5,585 bases of DNA. Origin: TMED23 sp913054205. GTDB taxonomy: Bacteria; Pseudomonadota; Alphaproteobacteria; Rhodospirillales; UBA2165. The notes below the pieces were generated by a model. That model saw only the letters and a program-made list of their open reading frames with translations. It had not been told where the DNA came from and did not search any database. The position numbers were made by a program, and so were the translations under genes. The first letter of the stretch is position 1. The number at the start of each line of letters is the position of its first letter. This document shows, in pieces, positions 1-5,585 of the stretch. The stretch is from NCBI GenBank assembly GCA_046582495.1, contig JAYGEG010000191.1:1-5585 (forward strand). The letters are read 5' to 3'.

Positions 1-141
1 AAACCTTGAATCTGTGGCCAAATATAATTGGCGTTAGTGTGTTACTAATCTATTCAAACTATACCGTTATATGTCAAATTAATCATTCCCAGCTAAACCG
101 CACGCCTTTTTTGATATTTTGCATGAGCGACATTGATCACA

Positions 142-207
142 TTATCGAAACAGCCTTAGGTGTCTGTAATCGGCTAGGAAGATTTGGATTCTTTGGATAT
201 GGTTCAT
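142..207 (-). CDS. possible 21-residue small protein or leader peptide
   Basis: The minus-strand reading frame ATG...TAA encodes MNHIQRIQIFLADYRHLRLFR. What argues for it is a perfect AAGGAG ribosome binding site (215-220) with a 7-base gap to the ATG at 207; an ATG three bases closer meets a stop after two codons. The peptide is basic (four Arg, two His) and half hydrophobic, with no signal peptide and no family I recognise. Codons that are usually rare in GC-rich proteobacteria are frequent (AGA, AGG, CTA, CGA), which argues against a well-expressed gene, or for a regulatory leader. It diverges from the oxoprolinase gene across about 410 bp of AT-rich DNA. It overlaps, antisense, an open frame at 6-260 that has no ribosome binding site. 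Chance occurrence is quite possible. Confidence 0.27.
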   Translation of the reverse strand: MNHIQRIQIFLADYRHLRLFR

Positions 208-290
208 TTCATATCTCCTTATTTTTAGGATTGTTAAATTATCTCTTTAAAGACCTTTAGAGGCTCTAGCTTAGCTATTCCCAAAGGGTC

Positions 291-304
291 TACATACCTA
301 TGTA
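291..304. promoter_or_regulatory. perfect inverted repeat, operator-like
   Basis: TACATA-CC-TATGTA is a perfect 6-bp inverted repeat with a 2-bp centre, the size of a typical dimeric repressor half-site pair. Its right arm runs into ATGTATAAG (300-308), which resembles the ATGTATCAA and GTGTATCAA motifs at 371, 504 and 567. It lies between the possible small minus-strand ORF and the oxoprolinase gene, so it could act on either. In AT-rich DNA such a palindrome can arise by chance. Confidence 0.3.
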
Positions 305-337
305 TAAGAATTGCCTCCGTAAAACGGATGAAATATG

Positions 338-355
338 AAAAAAAGTTCAAAAAAA
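338..355. promoter_or_regulatory. two phased A-tracts, predicted DNA bend
   Basis: The nine bases AAAAAAAGT occur at 338-346 and again at 349-357, 11 bp apart. Two seven-A tracts about one helical turn apart are expected to bend DNA in the same direction. This is common in UP elements and in sites bound by nucleoid proteins. No core promoter was identified at a fixed distance, so the role is inferred. Confidence 0.35.
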
Positions 356-503
356 GTGAAAATAACAACGATGTATCAATAACTTACCTTTTTACGCAAC
401 ATTAATTCAACAAAATCAGTAACTTAGAGATAATAGGTCTGGTTTTGTCTAACTTTTATTCAGCTGTTAAAACTTCTGCAAAATTGGGTAAAATCTCCTG
501 TTA

Positions 504-520
504 GTGTATCAAAAGTGTAT
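504..520 (+). repeat. 17-bp direct-repeat element, copy 1 (candidate operator)
   Basis: The element reads GTGTATCAAAAGTGTAT and contains GTGTAT twice, 11 bp apart (504 and 515), which is one helical turn. It matches the element at 567-583 at 14 of 17 positions, including the first ten bases. The two copies start 63 bp apart, close to six turns, so proteins bound to both would lie on the same face of the DNA. It lies about 100 bp before the oxoprolinase ATG. The binding protein is not identifiable. Confidence 0.4.
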
Positions 521-566
521 TCTGAGGTTGGACTAACCAACGGGAAAACAAGAGAAAATATATTTG

Positions 567-583
567 GTGTATCAAAGATGTAG
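567..583 (+). repeat. 17-bp direct-repeat element, copy 2 (candidate operator)
   Basis: The element reads GTGTATCAAAGATGTAG and matches the copy at 504-520 at 14 of 17 positions. A second half-site (ATGTAG, 578-583) follows the first GTGTAT at an 11-bp step. It ends 33 bp before the ATG of the oxoprolinase gene, a position where binding could block or contact RNA polymerase. Isolated half-motifs also occur at 300 (ATGTATAAG) and 371 (ATGTATCAA). Confidence 0.4.
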
Positions 584-616
584 TGACGAGTTATAGATAA
601 AAAGATAATATAATCA

Positions 617-3600
617 ATGACTTATGATGATAGATGGCAATTCTGGATCGATCGCGGCGGGACCTTTACCGATATAATTGCGCGCCACCCAAATGGCGAA
701 CTGATTGCCAGGAAATTGCTGTCCGAAGACCCTGAGCATTATCCCGACGCGGCGATTGAAGGCATTCGGCGCTTGCTGGAAGTGGCACCGGGCGACGCAA
801 TTCCGGCCGATAAAATTCAAGCGGTTAAGATGGGAACGACGGTGGCGACCAATGCTTTGCTGGAGCGTAAAGGTGAGCCGACCCTGCTGGTGATCAATGA
901 AGGTTTTAGAGATGCGCTTCGCATCGGCTATCAAAACCGCCCCGATCTTTTTGCGCTCAATATTGTATTGCCTGAGCAATTATATGCCCGCGTTGCGGAA
1001 GTTCCGGGCCGGCTCAATGCAAAAGGCAAGGAACTCACGCCGCTCGATAAAGAGGTTGGGGCGAAGGAACTTCAAGCAGCGTTCGATACCGGAATTCGCT
1101 CTGTCGCGATTGTTTTGATGCATGGCTACCGCTTTCCCGAGCACGAACAACGCCTCGGTCAAATCGCCAAATATATTGGTTTCACACAAATCTCAGTTTC
1201 GCACGAAGTCAGCCCGCTCATGAAACTGGTGTCCCGCGGCGACACAACGGTGGTCGATGCGTATCTCTCGCCGATCTTGCGGCACTATGTCGATCAGGTC
1301 GCAGATGAGCTTGGCAACGTCAAATTGATGTTTATGCAATCAAACGGCGGCCTGACAGACGCCAAGCGGTTTCGCGGCAAAGACAGCATTCTCTCTGGCC
1401 CGGCGGGCGGCGTGGTCGGCGCTGTCGGGACCGCCGCGATGGCCGGCTTTGATAAAATCATCGGCTTTGACATGGGCGGCACATCGACGGACGTCTCACA
1501 TTATGCCGGCAAATTTGAGCGCGCCTTCGATACGCAGATTGCCGGCGTTCGTGTCCGCGCGCCGATCATGCAAATTCATACCGTTGCTGCCGGCGGCGGC
1601 TCAATCCTGCATTTTGACGGTGCGCGGTTTAGAGTGGGACCCAATTCAGCCGGTGCCAATCCGGGTCCGGCGAGTTACGGCAAAGGCGGTCCGCTTACCG
1701 TAACCGATGCCAATGTCATGCTGGGCCGGGTACAGCCCAAATATTTCCCCCATGTGTTTGGCCCGGCGGCAGATGCACCTTTGGATGCCGCTATTGTTCG
1801 AGATAAATTTGCTGCGCTCGCCAAAAAAATTGGATCAGACGCGGACCAGGTCGCAGAAGGCTTTCTTAAAATAGCGACGCAAAACATGGCAAATGCGATC
1901 AAACAGATATCCGTGCAGCGCGGTTACGACGTGACAGAATATGCGCTCACCTGTTTTGGCGGGGCCGGGGGGCAGCACGCCTGCGCGGTGGCCGATGCAC
2001 TCGGCATGGAGACAATTTTCATCCATCCTTTTGCCGGAGTGCTTTCCGCGTATGGCATGGGTCTTGCCGAAATACGGGCGCTGCGGGAGCGCGCTGTTGA
2101 ACAGCCGCTCAGCGAAGAAATCCTTGGAGAATTGGCTGCGACACTTCAGGAACTTGCCGGCGAGGCAAGCCGCGAGCTGGAAGATCAGGATATTGCGCCT
2201 GGTGACATCACGGTCGTGCAAAAAATTCATCTTCGTTATTTTGGCACCGACACTGCATTGGAAATACCTTTTGCGACATTTGACCAACTCACCCAGTCAT
2301 TTGAAGACATCCATCGCGCCCGCTTTGGATTTGTCGATGTCGGCCGCGGGCTTGTGGTGGAAGCCTTGGCGGTAGAGGCCATCGGCGGGACCGAACAAGT
2401 GTCGGATAAGTCTTTGGCCATTACCGGGAAATCTGATCCGAAAATTTTGGATCAGGACAGCGTCTGCTTTGACGGCCAAAAAGTTCAAACACATATATAT
2501 GACCGCGATCAATTGCTACCCGGCCATAAAATTGATGGCCCGGCGATCCTGATTGAAGCCAATGGCACCACCGTATTGGAGCCGGGATGGCAAGCAGAGG
2601 TGACGTCCCTCGGCCATTTGGTGCTGCGCCGGATCGAGTCTCGCCCGCAAACTTTCGCGATTGGCACCGATGCCGATCCGGTGATGCTCGAAGTGTTCAA
2701 TAATCTCTTTATGTCGATCGCCGAGCAAATGGGTGCCGTGCTCGCCAATACTGCAAGCTCGGTCAATATCAAAGAGCGTCTCGATTTTTCCTGCGCTGTG
2801 TTTGATGCAAAGGGCGGCTTGATTGCGAACGCACCGCACATGCCGGTGCATTTGGGATCGATGGGCGAAAGTGTGCGCGTCATTGTTGACGCGCGCGGTG
2901 AGACGATTGCGCCGGGTGAAGTGTATGCGCTTAACGCGCCCTACAATGGCGGCACACATCTGCCGGACGTCACGGTGATCACGCCGATTTTTGATGACGC
3001 TCCAGGAGATAATAAGCCCGAGCTGTTGTTTTTTGTCGGCTCGCGCGGCCATCAGGCGGATATCGGCGGCATGACGCCGGGCTCGATGCCGCCCAACAGC
3101 CGAACCGTCGAAGAAGAAGGTGTGCTGATCGACAACTTCCTTTTGGTCGAAAAGGGTGCGCTCCGAGAAGCCGCCCTTCGCGACCTGTTAGCCTCCGGTC
3201 GTTATCCTGCCCGAAACATCGATCAAAACATTGCTGATTTTAAAGCCCAGATCGCCGCGAATGAAAAAGGCGTGCAGGAACTGGCGCGCATTGTTCAGCA
3301 TTTTGGCCTGGATGTTGTTAACGCTTATATGAGTCACGTCAAAGACAACGCCGCCGAAAGTGTGCGCCGGGTGCTGGATCAACTGCCAGACGGAGAATTC
3401 GAAAATCCAATGGATGACGGCAGTGTGATTAAAGTTGCCATTCGCGTAGATAAAAAGGCACGGCGCGCGGCGATTGATTTTACCGGCACCTCCGATCAGG
3501 CAGCGAGCAATTTCAACGCGCCGAAAGCTGTGTGCCGGGCCGCAGTGCTCTATGTGTTCCGCTGTTTGGTGCAGGATGATATTCCGCTTAATGACGGCTG

Positions 3601-4213
3601 TTTGGAGCCTTTGGATATTATTATTCCGGAAGGCTCCATGCTGGCGCCTGAATACCCGGCAGCCGTGGTCGCCGGCAATGTTGAAACCTCGCAAGCGATG
3701 ACAGCTGCGTTATTCGGTGCAACAGGTGCGTTGGCGGCGGCGCAAGGCACAATGAACAATTTCACCTTTGGTAATGCGCGCCACCAATATTACGAAACCA
3801 TATGCGGTGGCTCCGGCGCTGGCGCTGATTTTGATGGAGCGTCGGCTGTCCATACTCATATGACAAATACGCGGCTCACCGATCCCGAAATTCTCGAATG
3901 GCGCTACCCGGTGATTTTGGAAGCGTTTGGTCTTAGAGAGAATTCGGGCGGCGTGGGTCGGCATAGAGGCGGCGATGGCGTTATCCGGCGTCTGCGTTTT
4001 GAAGAAGACATGACCGCAGCGATTTTGTCAGGCTCCCGCATAAATCCACCGTTTGGACTGGCTGGCGGAGAAAGCGGCGCGCCCGGTAAAACCACGGTTG
4101 TTCGCCAAGATGGGTCTGAAGAAATACTTGGGCCCACAGATCAGGCTGAAATGAAATCCGGCGATGTGATTGTCATTGAGACACCTGGCGGCGGCGGCTA
4201 CGGGGAGAATTAA
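617..4213 (+). CDS. ATP-dependent 5-oxoprolinase, fused hydantoinase A/B family
   Basis: Family proteins of this fused form hydrolyse 5-oxo-L-proline (pyroglutamate) to L-glutamate with ATP, in the cytoplasm. The HyuA half covers about residues 8-670. It has the N-terminal nucleotide-binding motif DRGGTFTD (12-19), GTTVATNALLERKG (73-86), QSNGG (241-245), SGPAGGVVGA (260-269), FDMGGTSTDVS (284-294), AAGGGS (324-329) and FGGAGGQHA (447-455). The HyuB half starts near 685 and shows NAPHMPVHLGSMG (738-750), NAPYNGGTHLPDV (773-785), SRGHQADIGG (809-818), DFTGTS (954-959), GNVETSQ (1020-1026), the NTRLTDPEILEWRYP stretch (1084-1098) and a terminal ETPGGGGYG (1188-1196). At 1198 residues it is complete and close to other bacterial fusions; the eukaryotic enzyme is nearer 1290. 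The start is fixed by an in-frame TAA at 611-613 and by the motif beginning at residue 12. No clear Shine-Dalgarno sequence precedes the ATG. Activity on hydantoins instead of oxoproline cannot be excluded by sequence alone. No partner genes flank it. Confidence 0.95.
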   Translation: MTYDDRWQFWIDRGGTFTDIIARHPNGELIARKLLSEDPEHYPDAAIEGIRRLLEVAPGDAIPADKIQAVKMGTTVATNALLERKGEPTLLVINEGFRDALRIGYQNRPDLFALNIVLPEQLYARVAEVPGRLNAKGKELTPLDKEVGAKELQAAFDTGIRSVAIVLMHGYRFPEHEQRLGQIAKYIGFTQISVSHEVSPLMKLVSRGDTTVVDAYLSPILRHYVDQVADELGNVKLMFMQSNGGLTDAKRFRGKDSILSGPAGGVVGAVGTAAMAGFDKIIGFDMGGTSTDVSHYAGKFERAFDTQIAGVRVRAPIMQIHTVAAGGGSILHFDGARFRVGPNSAGANPGPASYGKGGPLTVTDANVMLGRVQPKYFPHVFGPAADAPLDAAIVRDKFAALAKKIGSDADQVAEGFLKIATQNMANAIKQISVQRGYDVTEYALTCFGGAGGQHACAVADALGMETIFIHPFAGVLSAYGMGLAEIRALRERAVEQPLSEEILGELAATLQELAGEASRELEDQDIAPGDITVVQKIHLRYFGTDTALEIPFATFDQLTQSFEDIHRARFGFVDVGRGLVVEALAVEAIGGTEQVSDKSLAITGKSDPKILDQDSVCFDGQKVQTHIYDRDQLLPGHKIDGPAILIEANGTTVLEPGWQAEVTSLGHLVLRRIESRPQTFAIGTDADPVMLEVFNNLFMSIAEQMGAVLANTASSVNIKERLDFSCAVFDAKGGLIANAPHMPVHLGSMGESVRVIVDARGETIAPGEVYALNAPYNGGTHLPDVTVITPIFDDAPGDNKPELLFFVGSRGHQADIGGMTPGSMPPNSRTVEEEGVLIDNFLLVEKGALREAALRDLLASGRYPARNIDQNIADFKAQIAANEKGVQELARIVQHFGLDVVNAYMSHVKDNAAESVRRVLDQLPDGEFENPMDDGSVIKVAIRVDKKARRAAIDFTGTSDQAASNFNAPKAVCRAAVLYVFRCLVQDDIPLNDGCLEPLDIIIPEGSMLAPEYPAAVVAGNVETSQAMTAALFGATGALAAAQGTMNNFTFGNARHQYYETICGGSGAGADFDGASAVHTHMTNTRLTDPEILEWRYPVILEAFGLRENSGGVGRHRGGDGVIRRLRFEEDMTAAILSGSRINPPFGLAGGESGAPGKTTVVRQDGSEEILGPTDQAEMKSGDVIVIETPGGGGYGEN

Positions 4214-4223
4214 AGCGGTGGGG

Positions 4224-4236
4224 GGTTCGGGGAACC
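4224..4236 (+). terminator. hairpin just after oxoprolinase stop, weak terminator candidate
   Basis: GGTTC-GGG-GAACC forms a 5-bp GC-containing hairpin that begins 11 bases after the stop codon. It is followed by TAATTAAGAG, not a T-run, so it is a poor intrinsic terminator. T-rich DNA comes later (4275-4293) behind a weak AACC-TATT-GGTT hairpin (4265-4276). Transcription from the plus strand may end somewhere in this stretch, but neither structure is convincing alone. Confidence 0.3.
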
Positions 4237-4345
4237 TAATTAAGAGGCAACGGATATATTAGATAACCTATTGGTTTTATTTGTTATTTTTTTCTAAAAA
4301 CTATGTATGTGTAAGTTTGGGCCTTTTAGAATTTTCTATTTCTTG

Positions 4346-4379
4346 AAATCCTGGCCTTATCAATATGCCATCAGGATTT
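4346..4379. terminator. 8-bp inverted repeat between convergent genes
   Basis: AAATCCTG (4346-4353) and CAGGATTT (4372-4379) form a perfect 8-bp stem around an 18-base loop that also contains a short internal GGC/GCC pairing. It sits between two genes that read towards each other, 20 bases beyond the end of the minus-strand gene, where a bidirectional terminator would be expected. Neither side has a strong T-run, so the role is inferred from location and pairing. Confidence 0.35.
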
Positions 4380-4398
4380 ATTGACTCAGCTGGCCTCG

Positions 4399-5307
4399 CT
4401 AGAACAGCTCATTGTGGAACTGAAAGACATAGCGGTAGGGTCCCAGTCGCTTTTTCATTCCACGCCACCCGAAGTCAGCTACGAGTTTCAAAGCGGGTGC
4501 TGTCGCGGCTGCGGCTCCTCCGACGCTCGACAGAATGGCAGCTGACGCCGAGAGACCACATATCGTACCAATGCCATACGCGGTTACTCCTGCCGTAGCA
4601 GTCACCAAGGGGCGAAAGTCGACAGATGCTTTGAAGTTCGTGAGTCGAACGGGGAACTGCCACTCTCGACTGACGCTCAAGACATCTGCACAAGCGGCAT
4701 CTACCGTCGCACTGTGTGTTCGTAGTTCTGCCTCTTTGTCCTCCGCTTGGTTAACTGCCGAGACAAAAGTACCCAGTTCCTTCCGCAGTTGCAGCAGTTC
4801 GTCTACGCGCCGATGCTTAAACTCAAGCACATCGTCTAGCGGCACCTCTTTATCAGGAACTGGTATTGCGCGCGTCAACTCAAGGAGTGCGCCAGCGTCA
4901 GGCTCAAGCTTGCGATCTTTAAGAAGCAACGAATTTTCACCCTGCGCGAGTGACCATAGACCGGGCTCTCGGTCCTCTAGGTCCATGAAGGCTTGGATCT
5001 GAGTCATCGCCATACCCTGCGCCGCATCACCATTAAACGAATATTCAGGCCTAGTCAGAATGCCTGCGCTTTCTAAGAACTTCTCGTCGGGGCCACTTTC
5101 CATTTTAATCATTCGTGACGAGGGCCACACTAGTTTATCCCACAGCAAAATCGAACATCGAATCTCTTGAGGATCAAGAATTGTCGACCGAATGCGCAGA
5201 CTTGTTCCTTGGATTTCCATTGGCGGGCTGACGACTAGCCCCAGCTTCAGGGGTTTGGCCTTGCCAAAGTTGGGGTCGTGTGCTGCCCTGCGTTTTGCCT
5301 CACCCAT
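4399..5307 (-). CDS. 302-residue protein of unknown function
   Basis: I do not recognise a characterised family. The start at 5307 is supported by AGGAG (5319-5323) 11 bases upstream, with a closer TAGGAA also present. The N-terminus MGEAKRRAAHDPNFGK is basic; from memory, short MGEAKRR..DPN.GK leaders precede many otherwise unrelated bacterial proteins. Residues 155-181 (VPLDDVLEFKHRRVDEL onward) and the charged stretch to about 200 look helical, possibly coiled coil. That motif faintly recalls uncharacterised proteins with a D-V-L-E-F-x-basic segment such as DUF6236, but the match is weak. Residues 233-275 are rich in Ala, Gly and Ser and hydrophobic, enough for one or two membrane or amphipathic segments. 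The end is aromatic (GPYRYVFQFHNELF). There is no signal peptide and no enzyme motif. Its lower GC and use of CTA and CGA codons differ from the oxoprolinase gene, and it lies next to a probable integration site, so it may have been acquired. Confidence 0.8.
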   Translation of the reverse strand: MGEAKRRAAHDPNFGKAKPLKLGLVVSPPMEIQGTSLRIRSTILDPQEIRCSILLWDKLVWPSSRMIKMESGPDEKFLESAGILTRPEYSFNGDAAQGMAMTQIQAFMDLEDREPGLWSLAQGENSLLLKDRKLEPDAGALLELTRAIPVPDKEVPLDDVLEFKHRRVDELLQLRKELGTFVSAVNQAEDKEAELRTHSATVDAACADVLSVSREWQFPVRLTNFKASVDFRPLVTATAGVTAYGIGTICGLSASAAILSSVGGAAAATAPALKLVADFGWRGMKKRLGPYRYVFQFHNELF

Positions 5308-5318
5308 GTATTCCTAAT

Positions 5319-5323
5319 CTCCT
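5319..5323 (-). promoter_or_regulatory. ribosome binding site of the 302-residue gene
   Basis: On the minus strand AAGAGGAGA precedes the ATG at 5307, with the AGGAG core 11 bases away. This is slightly long but usable spacing, and TAGGAA (5312-5317) offers a second, closer contact. Together with the basic MGEAKRR opening it supports this start over internal ATG codons. Confidence 0.6.
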
Positions 5324-5413
5324 CTTGATTAATTGTCGACACGGGCACAGACTCGTGATCAGCTGCTTTCCCTACAGCAATAGTTTAGTAACAATACCAT
5401 AAGGCGAACAGAG

Positions 5414-5441
5414 TCTGAATATTTATCGGACTTTATTCAGA
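5414..5441. promoter_or_regulatory. 8-bp inverted repeat upstream of the 302-residue gene
   Basis: TCTGAATA (5414-5421) and TATTCAGA (5434-5441) are perfect inverted copies separated by 12 bp, so the half-site centres lie 20 bp apart, about two helical turns. It lies 107-134 bases before the ATG at 5307 and just beyond the T-runs of the terminator. An operator for the unknown gene is plausible; no matching protein or clear -35/-10 pair was identified. Confidence 0.35.
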
Positions 5442-5448
5442 GACCTTG

Positions 5449-5486
5449 AAAAAACAAAAAACCTTCTAAGTCACTGACTTAACAGG
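5449..5486 (-). terminator. intrinsic terminator after tRNA-like sequence
   Basis: Reading the minus strand, CCTGT-TAAGTCA (5486-5475) pairs with TGACTTA-GAAGG (5473-5462). This gives a stem of up to 12 positions with one G.A mismatch and one G.T pair around a single central base; in RNA the innermost pairs would open to form the loop. The closing C-G pairs are followed at once by T6-G-T6 (5461-5449). Position and polarity fit termination of the transcript that ends in the tRNA-like 3' half, only 7 bases after its CCA. The 15-bp palindrome at its core (5467-5481) could also be a protein site. Confidence 0.65.
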
Positions 5487-5493
5487 GTTATTT

Positions 5494-5543
5494 TGGTGGG
5501 CGATACAGGGCTCGAACCTGTGACCCGCTAATTAGGAGTCCGC
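5494..5543 (-). pseudogene. tRNA 3' half without a matching 5' half (probable attachment site)
   Basis: On the minus strand the bases form a clean tRNA 3' end: variable region GGGTC (5526-5522), T-stem ACAGG/CCTGT, T-loop TTCGAGC with the conserved TTC.A pattern, acceptor strand ATCGCCC (5504-5498), discriminator A (5497) and encoded CCA (5496-5494). From memory this resembles tRNA-Val(GAC) of proteobacteria. Upstream the likeness fails. A loop CTCCTAA (5538-5532) would carry a CCT anticodon, but its stem GCGGA/TTAGC has a G.A mismatch, and no GGGCGAT acceptor 5' strand exists in the remaining bases. The only D-arm-like piece has a 4-base loop and is displaced by extra bases. Such 3' halves are typical of sites left by tyrosine-recombinase integration into tRNA genes. 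Bases 5494-5526 are secure; the extension to 5543 is tentative. Confidence 0.65.
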
Positions 5544-5585
5544 CGCATCGCGCTCTTCAGAGCTTCTTTCCAAATTGGCGGCCAT
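5532..5585 (-). CDS. C-terminal end of a gene entering from beyond the window (tentative)
   Basis: Two minus-strand frames stay open from the window edge to the tRNA-like sequence. One ends at TAA (5532-5534) with the tail MAANLERSSEERDAADS. The other ends at TAG (5528-5530) with WPPIWKEALKSAMRRTPN. The third frame stops early. The first looks more like an ordinary charged protein tail, and its stop falls exactly in the anticodon-loop position of the tRNA-like piece, but the choice is not secure and too little is visible to assign a family. An element gene lying against an attachment site would be typical, with an integrase the obvious possibility, though no integrase motif can be seen. The first frame also begins with ATG at 5585-5583, but this is an accident of the window edge as far as can be judged. 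Confidence 0.3.
   Translation of the reverse strand: MAANLERSSEERDAADS

Larger units (their letters stand above)
208..616. promoter_or_regulatory. AT-rich intergenic region upstream of oxoprolinase gene
   Basis: This stretch of roughly 400 bases has no supportable full-length gene on either strand. It is far richer in A+T than the coding DNA that follows. It contains an 11-bp palindrome TAGAG-G-CTCTA (258-268), a 14-bp inverted repeat (291-304), a hairpin TCCGT-AAA-ACGGA (316-328), phased A-tracts (338-355), three copies of TAACTT (380, 420, 450) plus AAACTT (470), and several RTGTAT motifs. No convincing -35/-10 pair with standard spacing was found. The TATAAT at 609-614 is too close to the ATG at 617 to be an ordinary -10 box for it. 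The density of small repeats suggests a regulated promoter region, but the regulator is unknown. Confidence 0.5.

Noticed and set aside
6..260. Plus-strand open frame of 84 codons from TTG, or 45 codons from an internal ATG at 123
   Set aside because: No ribosome binding site before either start, no recognisable family, and AT-rich DNA easily gives such frames.
316..328. Hairpin TCCGT-AAA-ACGGA as a terminator
   Set aside because: The stem is only 5 bp and neither strand has a T-run directly after it.
614..979. Antisense open frames inside the oxoprolinase gene, including 614-979, 1835-2287, 2516-3052 and 3188-3694
   Set aside because: They mirror the strong coding frame of the plus-strand gene, whose family motifs are continuous through the whole region; their translations have no coherent domains.
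4535..5002. Plus-strand frames of 155 and 77 codons opposite the 302-residue gene
   Set aside because: Ser/Arg-rich low-complexity translations typical of a shadow frame; the minus frame is longer and has a ribosome binding site.
5494..5569. A complete functional tRNA-Arg(CCT)
   Set aside because: No acceptor 5' strand matches ATCGCCC, the anticodon stem is mismatched, and the D-arm-like piece has too small a loop with extra bases after it.
5494..5585. tmRNA (ssrA) as explanation for a tRNA-like 3' end joined to a short reading frame
   Set aside because: The visible peptide tails do not resemble a proteolysis tag ending in Ala-Ala, and no paired tRNA-like 5' half is present.
1..5585. CRISPR array, insertion sequence or replication origin
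   Set aside because: No regularly spaced repeats with spacers, no transposase-like frame with terminal inverted repeats, and no DnaA-box cluster were seen on either strand.

Overview
The window looks like chromosomal DNA from a Gram-negative bacterium, most likely an alphaproteobacterium. This rests on three things: the fused HyuA-HyuB type oxoprolinase, moderately high GC in the coding DNA against a very AT-rich intergenic region, and a tRNA 3' end with encoded CCA that resembles proteobacterial tRNA-Val(GAC) from memory. The organism call is an inference and no species is proposed.

Bases 1-616 form a long AT-rich stretch (about one third GC by eye) with no convincing full-size gene. It holds one possible 21-codon minus-strand ORF with a good ribosome binding site (142-207), a perfect inverted repeat (291-304), a small hairpin (316-328), two phased A-tracts (338-355), and a repeated RTGTATMAA-type motif. 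Two of these motif copies sit in similar 17-bp elements exactly 63 bp apart, just upstream of the main gene. This looks like a regulatory region for the oxoprolinase gene.

Bases 617-4213 encode one complete 1198-residue protein, a fused hydantoinase A / hydantoinase B protein of the ATP-dependent 5-oxoprolinase family. It would open 5-oxo-L-proline to L-glutamate. It stands alone here, with no transporter, regulator or glutathione-cycle partner in view.

Bases 4214-4398 separate two convergent genes and contain two hairpins. Bases 4399-5307 (minus) encode a 302-residue protein of unknown function. It has a basic N-terminus, a charged helical centre and an Ala/Gly-rich hydrophobic stretch near the C-terminus.

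Bases 5308-5585 look like a genomic junction. On the minus strand a reading frame enters from beyond the window edge and stops at the base of a tRNA-like 3' half (T-arm, acceptor 3' strand, CCA). A hairpin plus two T-runs follows as a probable intrinsic terminator, and then comes the promoter region of the 302-residue gene. The matching 5' half of the tRNA is absent. The simplest reading is an attachment-site scar of an integrated element whose body lies to the right of the window. No complete novel system is visible; this junction, the unknown gene beside it and the repeat-rich upstream region are the parts most worth following.
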